From: Macrotrachela quadricornifera
Taxonomy: Eukaryota; Rotifera; Eurotatoria; Philodinida; Philodinidae
Length of the DNA stretch: 64,000 nt
Assembly (NCBI GenBank): GCA_022393335.1
Contig: JAJEKB010015297.1
Coordinates: forward strand, 1 to 64,000
Direction of reading: 5' to 3'
Shown here: one piece after another, positions 36,908-47,136 of the stretch
Layout of the letters: every line of letters starts with the position of its first letter
Position numbering within the stretch: the stretch's first letter is position 1
Program-made: the position numbers and the translations under genes
Notes under the pieces: model-generated
Databases searched by the model: none
What the model saw: the letters and a program-made list of their open reading frames with translations, nothing else
Told to the model about the DNA's origin: nothing

Positions 36908-39900
36908 AAGCATTCATATATCAAATTCACGATCAAAATCTCTGAGAAAAAGACTTATGCGCAGTGTTCAAAGACAGTCAATTATCTACTATGAAAAATG
37001 TAGAGAATAACAATCGAGTAAAACGAATCATACGAGAGCAAGGAAAATCAAAACCTGTCGTTGTAATTGTCACAGATTTTTTTGGTTTTGATTGTTTTGG
37101 TGAGAAATATTACATTATTGTATAAATGACTGGCGAGAAAGTTTCCCCAAGTGTTGAATTGCTTTTCAATAGAAAAGCACATGACTGTATGCAGTTTTCT
37201 TTGCTAATTCCGAATATCATGGTCCTAGCGGCCCATATGGCTTTTTAGTTCCCATATCATAGTTACCAATTCTCTTCTAATACGATTTTTTTCATAAAAG
37301 GAGGCGTATAAGAGGTCAAATCGGCTTATAGGTCTTTTCTCGATCTACCCCCATCGAATCATATATCAGGTGAAAGAACGTATTAAAATTGACATTTTGA
37401 TACTATTTTTATAGGGTTTTCGTTGAATTTCCGAAGCAAATTACTATTCGCAAAATAACTCATTTTTGATCATAAATTCAATAATTAACCTTATCACAGT
37501 GGATTGGGTTTTAGAATAAATTGATTAGAAAAAATAGTTGTGAAATTAATTACTTGATAGCTTTTAAATAAGGCTGCAATTCTATGTATGAATCAACAAT
37601 CGATTGCTTGATTTAGTGAGGAAAGGAATTGATATACTTTTAGGCACTGTTGATATAGGTCCTATATTTATCATAAACTTTTATCTTTCAACAAATATTT
37701 TGTCGTAAAAATTGAAGTAACCAAAATTCTAGTCTTTCTCATTTGATAGCCCTTTTTAAAAGCTACAAAACTGTACATGTTTTAAAGACTAAAAACTATG
37801 GCCACTATGAAAATTTCTAGTTACATTGTGCTGGGATTGGTAGCTATGCTATGGGAACTAAAAAGCCATATGGGCCGCTAGGACCATGATATTCGGAATT
37901 AACACAGAAAACTGCATACAGTCATGTGCTTTCCTATTGAAAAGCAATTCATCACTTGGGGGAATTTCCTCGTCAGTCAATAGTGAAAGCAGAGCAAATA
38001 ACTCATAGTGTTATCTTCTTCGTAAGAAAATAAGAAAAATAAAATATTTTTTATACAACATTTCTTAAAATATAGTGAAACTCATCAGTAGACTCCATCA
38101 GCGTAAAACCATTAATACAAAACATTCTTAATATTTAATTGTCAAAATATATAACATGAAGAAGATATGTCTCTTTCTATTTATTGATGCCTTTAGTTAT
38201 TTAAAAATATTAGCTTCATTTATCTAGCTGCATTATCTACCTTGATTTATTGTTAACATGATTAAAAGGTGTCATTAATAATACAGGACTTTATTTTTTC
38301 TTTGACATTTCTTAATATCTCAAAAGATTGTTTCATCAAATTAATTGGAGTGTTTTCTTCACTTATTTATAAGAAAGTATGTATTATATTTTAATAAATT
38401 GAATGGATAATAAGAAATCAAATGACAAAAGATTAAGTTTTAGTTTATTGACAAAAATTTAAGGAATTTAATTTGAAATACAAAATGAATACGTAGAAAT
38501 AAAGATAACATATGTCTTTCATAGAATTTTTCTGTTTTCTGATTAAGATCAATTAATATTTTTCTCTTTTATCTTGTTCTTAACCATTTATCCATTTAAA
38601 AAATCTAAAAGAGCGTAAAAACTAATACAGTAAAAAGCATCTTACATAGTTTAACGGAACTTAGTCAAAAAATAGACACACAATACAGTAAAACAACCGT
38701 ATTAGAATACAAAAAAACATACAGATATTTTTTAATGATTTTGCCTGAGCAAAAGATAATCATAGACTCTTTCTCTCGATATCTTTATATAGTATCTATA
38801 GTTCAAATATGAGATGTGATTATCGATATATTAGAAAAACTGAGAAAGAATTTAATTGTTTTCCTACTTAGTCAGACTAAATTGTTAAAAAACACATTTT
38901 CATACGCTGAAAAACGCACATGTTAACCCGTTATTTACGCTTGAAAAGCGCACAATTTAACGTTTTCCTTAAAAAGCGCCAATTTTTTGTCTGATTAGAT
39001 GCGCATTCTCTTGTAAGGTCCTTACTTAATTACAGTTTTCTAATCAGTATATGCCGTCTTCCAAACTATATTCAAATTTCCATAAAGACTTGAGACTTCA
39101 TGTGTGATCTTTTTTCAAAATGCTGTAATAAAATATATTTTATGAAATATGTTTTCTAAATGCTAACGTTCGAGTAGAGTATCGTTTCAATTGAAATTTT
39201 TATCGACGATACTTTATACAAAATAAATGTGAGTACCGTAGGACACCCTCAAGAAATTATGTTCTTCCAATGTATTATGTTTCTAATATTATAAAAGTAT
39301 ATAAACTCATCAATCAACTTGAATAGAGAAAACTTTTGAGTATTATAAAAAATTTGACATATTTATAATTAAACAACTTTATATTGTTTAATATATAAAA
39401 CATGACATTCTTTTCTTTACCTTTATGTATTAAATTATTAATAGATCTTAACATCTCTAAAATATTTCATATTCATTGAATATATAAATAAATAATTTCT
39501 CACTTAAACCACTTACAAAAGAAGAACATTTTCATATCATACTAAGATTATATACATCAACTTCTACTCAAACTTCGCCCGATATTCACATAAGTAAGAA
39601 TTTCTTTTTTAACAAGAATTTATGATATTTTAAAAAGGGTGAGATTTATCTTTCATTCGATCTTTTTATATCACTGATATATAATATAAGAAAACTTCAT
39701 TGAAAAAGATTTCAGTGATTTTATTATATGTTAAATAAATCTTATGTATTGTTTAATAGATTTCACTTTACATTATTTCTACGATCTATCAAACATTCTA
39801 AATAAAATTTTAGCTTATTAAAAAGAAAGAGGAAGAAATGCTTTTGTTTCATAAGTAGTTTTATTTAGTTGTTAGACAGTCGCAACCTTTTATTTATCAC

Positions 39901-40289
39901 ACTTCAAAAAGCTTAATTGAACAAAAACTTCTCTTGTGAGAAAAGGATTCTAAGTAATTTACTATTGAATGATCATATAAAGTTACCGATTAAGTTTAAT
40001 TTACTTCTATCTCTCTTCATCAATAAATCAAAGGTTCTTGTTTTCAAGAATATCTAACTGATTATATACATGAAATGAGATAAGAAAGCTAAGACAAAGA
40101 ATAGATTTAAAGAACATATAAAAACTTGAAAGTACTTTATCACAGTAAATAAAATGCAATCTTATAGAATAAAGAAACGAGTTTTTTTGTTTAATAATGT
40201 AAAAGAATATTTAAAATAAATTGTATCTTTTTTTGAAATTATGTAAGAGTCAAAATACAATCGACTTATCAACAAAAAAACCGATTAAA
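36908..40289 (+). repeat. Receptor array unit 2: 5' region
   Basis: Collinear with unit 1 (30895-33434) as described there, and interrupted by an inverted-repeat element at 37128-37978. The proximal ~890 bp before the receptor ATG is almost identical to unit 1 without indels. This is the leader and putative promoter region of the intact receptor gene; I see no clear TATA box at a defined distance. Confidence 0.75.
37128..37978. mobile_element. 851-bp element with ~143-bp terminal inverted repeats, no coding capacity
   Basis: The left end begins GACTGGCGAG and the right end, inverted, GACTGACGAG. The two arms match over about 143 bp at roughly 93%, including a long perfect block around 37216-37257 and 37849-37890 (aatatcatggtcctagcggc). 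AAT flanks both sides (37125-37127 and 37979-37981). The neighbouring array unit at about 42055-42085 shows the locus without the insertion. The ~565-bp interior is AT-rich without an ORF, so it is non-autonomous. Superfamily is not assigned; a 3-bp duplication would be compatible with PIF/Harbinger-like or CACTA-like movement. Confidence 0.8.
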
Positions 40290-41354
40290 ATGGCATCATC
40301 AATTATTGCATCAATTAATTTTGCTATAAAAGAAATTGTTATCTATTCTGCTATTCCCATGTTCATCATGGGTATTATTGGTGGATGTCTTAATATTATT
40401 GTTTTTCTCAGTCTTAAAACATTTCGACAAAGTTCTTGTGCATTTTATTTAACTATTAAATCAGCTTACGATATCAGTCGAACTGTCGGAAATATATTAC
40501 CTTTTATCATGCGGTGGGGATTCGGAATAGATTGGGGATTGTCATCATTATTTTTTTGTAAAATAAGAAATGGCATGAGTACCGTCTTTTCATTAGGTTC
40601 AATGACATGTTTATGTTTAGCTATTATTGATCAATATTTTGCTACTTGTTCTCGTGTTCGTTGGCAACAATGGTGTAATATTAAACTAGCTCATCGTCTT
40701 ACTGCAATATTTACTATTATTTGGTTTTTACAGGGAATTCCATATGTTGTATTTTACAGTCAATTTATTTCATCTACAACAAATAGAAGTGTATGTGAAA
40801 TCACAAATAATAGATTCAAGGAATATCTGGTATATGGTCATTATTTTACTCTTTCAAATTTATTACCATTGATAACAACTATATTTGGATTAATGGCTTA
40901 CTATAATGCTCGACATTTAAATCGTCGAGCAGTTCCTCTTGTTCGACGTGAATTAGATAAACAATTAACAGTAATGGTTCTTGTTCAAGTTCTCATTAAT
41001 TTCTGTACTGTATTACCATTCGGCATCACTTATATGTATATAACAATAACTGCAAATCAAGGTGATTCTGTATTTCAAGCTAAAAATAGCTTGGCATCGA
41101 ATACCGCTTTGACGTTTTCCTATTTGAGCTGTGTGGTAAGAATTTTATTGATGATAATGTGTTTTATGAATTACTAATATTGCTTAAATTATTATTCTAT
41201 TTGATTTTAGACTCCGTTTTACACATATATTTGTGTATCAAAACGATTTCGTCAACAATTAAAGTATGTTTTATTCGATATGCACAAGAACCGATGTCGA
41301 CAGAATACAATAGTGCCGAATCAAATATCACTGGAAATAGCGACAAGTCTTTAA
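40290..41354 (+). CDS. Rhodopsin-like 7TM receptor, two exons, intact
   Basis: Exons 40290-41135 and 41211-41354; intron 75 bp, phase 0; 990 bp, 329 aa. ATG 40290 aligns with the start of the paralogue at 20251. Seven helices are visible. Landmarks: N35 in TM1, C90 before TM3, C169 in loop 2, W145 in TM4, P243 in TM6, and TM7 ending TPFYTYICVSKRFRQQL before helix 8. As in the paralogue, DRY is replaced by DQY at 114-116 (IIDQYFATC). An open frame upstream of the ATG exists but adds only non-conserved residues. The second exon completes TM7 and a ~30-aa tail; reading through the donor instead gives a false early stop. It is the only complete gene in a local tandem array. Ligand unknown. Confidence 0.88.
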
Positions 41355-41439
41355 CTCACTTATTATTTTCTCAATGCATGTACTATTTGATGTTGTAAAA
41401 TATTTTATAAATGAAAACATTATTTGAACTAAATTGACA

Positions 41440-42160
41440 ATATACGTTCCTTTCATTAACACATTTGCGGTGATTGATTTTTTTATACGAAAACAATCAC
41501 TTCAATAGATTTATTGTCGTGTACATTCACCCTCTAATAAAATATACTATTTAATCTTTTCCATATGTACTGCCCAGTGATTTTTTTGTTTTTCTCATTA
41601 TATAGAAATTCTCTTTCCATATAATAGACAACTGTTTATTGGTATTTCCCTTACAAAATGTTTTTTGCAAAATGACATAGGCATCTTATTAGGGCATTGA
41701 TAAATAATTGTAATAGGTCACAAAACTGAGTTGCTCAGAAAGCTGAAACTTAATGAATTTTATAAAGTTCAAAGCGAAGAAGAAATAATGTTAATCAGAT
41801 GGAAAGATAAAGCAGACATTTTGGCAAATTCATCAAAGCATTCGAACAGTAGAATTACGATCACAACCGCTAAGAAAAGTTAGTGAAAGTCTACACGCAT
41901 TGTTCAAAAATATTACACTAACTATTACAAAAAATAGTAGGGAGGAGAATAACAATCGAATGAAGCGAATCATGTAACAGAAAAGAATATACACTGCTTG
42001 TATTGTGATTGTGACGAATGTTTTTTTGTCTTGACTGCTTTAGCGAGCAATATTACATTATGTTCTAAATAATTGAGAGCAGAGAAGATAACATATTATA
42101 TTTAAACTCGTTCGTAAAATAACAAAGTGTTTTTTCTTCTATATTTCTTCTTAAAATATA
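41440..42160 (+). repeat. Receptor array: 3' flank of unit 2 and start of gene-less unit 3
   Basis: 41440-41860 matches 30365-30890 (3' flank of unit 0). At about 41860 the sequence switches to the start of a new unit, collinear with 30900-31070 and with 36920-37125 plus 37980-38090; the match fades near 42160. Unit 3 lacks a receptor gene. It is useful because it carries the unoccupied site of the 851-bp element. Confidence 0.65.
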
Positions 42161-43584
42161 GTGAGATCTATCGAAATGTCTAGAGTAAGAGATTCAATAA
42201 CGTTAAGGACATGACTATACGCACAGCATTATAGGAAGAATCAAATTTTTGTTCTTCTACAACGTCGTAGATGCCAATTAAGCAGGTAATATTCGAATTG
42301 AGAAGTTAAAAAATATGAAATAGTAGTTTTCGATATTCACTCATGCCAATGCAATAAATATCGTTGTAATGTGTTTAGTGTAATCTGTGAGCAAATCATC
42401 TCGATATTTTCTCTTTTTTATTCTTCGTTTCAAAGAGTGAATCGAACAGACTTTCTGTGTTCGGTGTGAGTCACTCTCATCTGGCCGAATTATTTTGGAA
42501 GACAAACTGGTAAAAATCAGGCAAGGGTAGATGAACATAAAATAATTTGTCTAATAAACTTGGGACGGGAAGCAATCTTTATTAATGACACATACAAATT
42601 CGGGCAGACAATTAAAATTTAGAATTTATACACTTAGATAAACCTATAAGAGGATTCGCACTTTATTGTGGAAATATTCGCTTATAGCTTTGTGCTATGA
42701 AATCTGACTTAGAAATACAAAAAATTCTGTTTTTCAAACACCGTATTTTTATGCAAAAAAAAAGTATTTTCGCTAAAAATTTGTTTCGACGAATTCTGCC
42801 AGATAAAACTCGATAAGATCTATTGATTGACATAAAAAATCAAACCTGATCACTAGTTAAACTTTTTTTTATATTTTACAGTAGAGTTTCAAACACAATT
42901 TGGGTAAACTAAAACGCAGTATAGGATTCACTGAACAAAATGGTAAAGTAAAGCTTTATATTGAATTCAGAATAAAATTTGTGATCAATTTCTTAAACAA
43001 AAACGGAAGCGATACGGCCATCTGATTGAATAGCAAAAAGTGGCGTGGTCGTCAACATGAAAAGAGAGAAGTAATCTTATGAATATGAGTGAAAAATCGT
43101 CACGTAGCGCTTTGTAAAGAGTGGAAAAAGGCTGTCACATGTTGTGGAAAAGGAAGAAGTGAGATGGGGTCTTGAAGAAAAAAATAGTGATTTTAGGCAA
43201 GCTTAGCAAGAAAGAATGCTGAGATGCTGATTCGAATTCTAAATACACATCAGAAAAGTAAACTTTTTTCTGATAAAGTTATCGTTATGCGTGAAGTGTA
43301 AGTGAGAAACTCATGTTTAGATTTATTAATTCAATGTTTTAAATAAGACATTGAAGAAAACTCATGATATATACGCAATGGTCATTAAAATAGTGATGTT
43401 CATGAAAACGTGATATGATTAAAAAATTCTGTATAAGGAAATATTACGATCTCAAAATATCTTCAAAAAAGTGTTATCCTAAACATAATTAGTATCCTAA
43501 TAAACTTTGAATATATAAATCGATTGTAGTGAGAAATAGTTAGTTCCCTTCCATTTCATTGTTCAAGTAATATATTAATAACCA
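42161..43584. other. Intergenic, no gene seen
   Basis: AT-rich. Around 42720-42830 a sequence ending agataaaactcgataag may be a worn copy of the dispersed ~125-bp repeat; the match is too weak to call. Confidence 0.35.
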
Positions 43585-43842
43585 GACAATACACGAAATG
43601 ATAAATATCTAGGATCATGGTTTCGTTTCCCAGGTGATGCTGGAACAATGCTTGCTAGTTCTGTTGTACCCACAAATAGGTGTAGCACTCATGATTCTGG
43701 TTGGTATAAAGGTAACTTCCTAACAATAACTGGTAGTACAATTTCGAATCCTTTGTGTTATAATTGGAACAATAGTATATGTAACTGGTCTAATTCAATA
43801 TCGGTAACGAATTGTATTGTACTGTCTAATTTCTATAGTTGA
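43585..43842 (+). pseudogene. D8C-type domain exon remnant
   Basis: An 86-codon open stretch after a possible AG acceptor reads DNTRNDKYLGSWFRFPGDAG, then NRCSTHDSGWYKG, then LCYNWNNSICNWSNSISVTN-C. The order (WFRF.GDAGT, RC.TH..GW..G, a paired Cys-Trp motif, then I.V.NC) is that of the D8C domain of uromodulin-like and GP2-like extracellular proteins (family recall). It ends early, without the last cysteines of the domain, and there is no ATG, signal peptide or partner exon nearby. It is probably a leftover exon of a lost gene. A functional exon of a gene with very distant exons is less likely. Confidence 0.5.
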
Positions 43843-45100
43843 TGTATATAATTGAGTTATAATATTGTGCAACACATAGCAATATTAATGAATGACGGCT
43901 ATCGGTTTCATTGTTTCTTTTTAAAATGTAATAATCTTGGATATATTTCAAAAAAATCAACAATAATAGTGTAGGCTTCGAATACTACATAAAAATCAAG
44001 TCTTTATCTCAATGATTTTAATAAGCTTTAGTTAAAAAAAAACTTGCACATCTTTTCCTACAGGTATTATCTTATATACATGTCCTCTTCGAATTATTTT
44101 CTATTACAGTTGATAGCCCATGAAAAGTACTATAAACCAGTATGATCTGATATTTTCTTTGTTCATCGTTAGAAGAAATACAAAGTAATGATCTTGTTTG
44201 CTTGCAGATGTTTTTGTTTGCCTTTACAGGTACATATTTCAGTCATTCGTTTGAATGTTTTGACTAGCAACGATTTATTTCAATCTGGAACTGTTGTAAT
44301 AGATAATGATTAGGCAAAACACTTGTTTCATAATGAGTCACACAGCCAGCTCTTATGGCTTTATTTTAGCAATATAAGCGAAAAGTTTTTTGACTACAGC
44401 TATATTTCATCATAGATAGTATCAAACAAGAAAAGAAAAAACAAAAGAAGATGTATAAATATAATCATGCTTTACATAATCTCGAGTTCTCATTGAATAA
44501 TATATGTCAAGATTGATATATGATGCTAACAAAATTAAATCAATTCTATTGAAAAAAAAACGATATTATACACGTGTTAGTATTCTTATATGTAATGTTT
44601 TTTTTGCGAAGAAAGACAACAAAAAAAAATGTGTGGTTGATAGAAATTTATATATAGTAAAGGGATATGACAAAATTTATACTGTATCAAAATAATACTT
44701 GAATATTAAGTTTTAATATCTCGGTTTGAATAATTAAAAAACCATATAAAATTGTTCTTGTTATATATTTATAAATTTCAACGCTACAAATTATGATGTA
44801 GTTTGCTTTCTTTTCTGAGAAATAGCTGTTGACAATAAATAAAAGGATCTATAATTTAAACTGTTTGACTAACTGTATGTCATCGATGCTATATGATATA
44901 TTTATGTTAATTGACTTCAAATAAAGTTAATATTGAGTACATATATATATTTTGATAAACATTTATTTAGAATTATAATAATGTATAAAGAAAAGAATAC
45001 TACCTTTTATTTTCACTTATATTTTGAAAGATTTTTCCAGCTATACACTATTTCTTATCAATTGAACAATCGAAATAAATCATAGAAAGTGAAGAACTAG
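43843..45100. other. Intergenic, no gene seen
   Basis: A short open stretch around 44229-44313 (HISVIRLNVLTSNDLFQSG) might be another worn exon related to the remnant upstream; I cannot assign it. The rest is AT-rich. Confidence 0.3.
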
Positions 45101-46345
45101 ATGACTCCTATTGACACTTCAAAGAAACATTCATGGTTTGAATGGGCACATTTATTGATATCACTTTCAATTCCATTAGTTGTTATTATGTATACTATTA
45201 TACAGTATAATAATGATATATCGATTGCTCGAGAAAATCGTAAACAAGATCTTGAAATAGCAAAACAACAGCGTGATCAAGACATGATGCTAGCTGAAGA
45301 ACAACAACAAGATGCTACGCTTGTGGATTATTTTGCTTCATTCTCTAAGCTATTAGAAAAAAATGGGATGATATTGAATAAAACTCCTGAAGCTCGTTCC
45401 ATTGCTCGATTCAAGACATTAACAACGCTTTCTCAACTAAAATCAAAAAGAAAAACACTTATTATTTATTCATTATTAGAAAATGAACTTATCAAGATTA
45501 AAAATGGTCATAAACCAGTTGTTCGTCTTAAAGCAGCTGATTTAAGCGGACTTGATTTTAAGGGCTATCCAATTGGAACAGATTCCTTCTTATGTATTGA
45601 TATGAGTGAGACCGTACTGACCAATGCATCATTTTCAAGTTTAACTTTTCATAATGTTCTTTTCGAAGTATCTTATCTCTTTAATACTGACTTTTCTTTT
45701 TCCACAAGTCTCAGCAACAATTGTGGTACAAACTTTTCACAAGGTATTAGTTTCTTTCAAGCAACATTAGATAATTCAACTTTCAATAATGCGATACATC
45801 GTGAAGATCGTTTTGAATATGCTTCATTAATCTATGCACGGCTACGTAACTTTTCTTGTGCTGGATGTGATTTTGGATATTCGAAAATGATCTCAACAGA
45901 TATGAGCAATGCAAAACTCGTACCTTATATACGCGAAATTACAGCTACAAATATAAACATAATATATACCAGTTTTATCCGTACTGTAATGACATATGCT
46001 ATGGGAACAAATGCATCTTTTATTCATTGCATGTTTATTGAGACAAATCTTGTTAATACTTTATTTATTGAAAGCAGGATTATTAATTCAAGTTTTCATC
46101 TAGTGAACTTTACCGGTAGCTCATTGAAACGATCTAAGGTGAGTAATACAAATTTTACTAAAACAGAAATGCGTTATGTTGACTTCACTGACGGTGAATG
46201 CCATTATTGTTTATTTATCAATGTCGATTTAACAGAAACTAATTTTTCAAATACATCTTTAACAAATAGTGATTTCACACAAACAAATATTACATATGCA
46301 CAACTTTCGGTTGCTCGTAATCTTGAAGGTGTTAGTTTTCCTTAA
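45101..46345 (+). CDS. Membrane-anchored pentapeptide-repeat protein
   Basis: Single exon, 414 aa. Residues about 15-37 form one membrane helix (HLLISLSIPLVVIMYTIIQY), followed by a charged coiled coil at about 42-75 (RENRKQDLEIAKQQRDQDMM). From about residue 150 to the end the sequence is a pentapeptide-repeat array of the A(D/N/S)Lxx type: AADLSGLDFKG, then TDFSFS, ADLSGL-like blocks, NTNFTKTEMRYVDFTD, NVDLTETNFSNTSLTNSDFT. These fold as a right-handed quadrilateral beta helix. The N-terminal helix with no cleavage site suggests a signal anchor with the beta helix on one face of a membrane. Function of this architecture is not established; a scaffold or binding role is inference. The family is bacterial-rich, so foreign ancestry is possible. 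Start: first ATG, immediately before the helix. Confidence 0.8.
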   Translation: MTPIDTSKKHSWFEWAHLLISLSIPLVVIMYTIIQYNNDISIARENRKQDLEIAKQQRDQDMMLAEEQQQDATLVDYFASFSKLLEKNGMILNKTPEARSIARFKTLTTLSQLKSKRKTLIIYSLLENELIKIKNGHKPVVRLKAADLSGLDFKGYPIGTDSFLCIDMSETVLTNASFSSLTFHNVLFEVSYLFNTDFSFSTSLSNNCGTNFSQGISFFQATLDNSTFNNAIHREDRFEYASLIYARLRNFSCAGCDFGYSKMISTDMSNAKLVPYIREITATNINIIYTSFIRTVMTYAMGTNASFIHCMFIETNLVNTLFIESRIINSSFHLVNFTGSSLKRSKVSNTNFTKTEMRYVDFTDGECHYCLFINVDLTETNFSNTSLTNSDFTQTNITYAQLSVARNLEGVSFP

Positions 46346-47136
46346 CAAATTCATTCTGTTTAATTGTAAATACTTCTAATATGTATTTTTTAAAATTATA
46401 TTCAACTTTTTTCTTGATTGAATACATCTTCAACTGAAAAGTATTTTTCATCAGTAAATAAAATTCTACCATGATTTTCTGCCTTTAAAATTTTTTATAC
46501 TCAAGAAACAAATGATACTGTTTGTTTTTTCATTTGACTAATTGTCTTACACCGTGTCGATTGTTGTAGGTGATGAACTGCTGTTTCAAAAATTGGTTGC
46601 AATGCTTCACGCTGCATCTTTTAGTATATAATGTTTTTTTTTTATTAAGAAAACCTATTTAGTGATGAAACTAAGAAATGTAAAGTGCAGCCATTCATGA
46701 TTGGTCACCGAGTATTATCTGTTATGATTTAGTATAGAGTGAGATAGTAGTGCATGAGTATAATTCATGTTACTGATATATGAATTATGACTTTAATCGA
46801 TACCTACACAACTAACCTATTTTTTAATCTCCGTTCCTATGGGAAACTACTTTTGAATAAACATTTCTTAATGTTTGCTAAAGTATGTAATAAAGACAAA
46901 AACGAAGTCGCAAAATTTTGCCTTAAACTTACATTTCCTATTTTTCTTCGTAAAATATGTAAGTATCATAAAATTGAAAGGTAACGTCTCTCTATAAAAA
47001 TTTTTCGAATATCTATGTTTAGTATATTTTTATAAAAAGAAGATAATTTTTTACCGGTTATATGCACTTCAATACTCGTTTTAGATTGCATTTTACAAAA
47101 ACAGTAGTATTCAAAATAACATATTTTATTTCTATA
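46346..47136. other. Intergenic between convergent genes, no gene seen
   Basis: AT-rich spacer between the 3' ends of the pentapeptide gene and the minus-strand membrane protein. A 65-codon ORF at 46787-46984 shows no domain and is not called. Confidence 0.4.
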
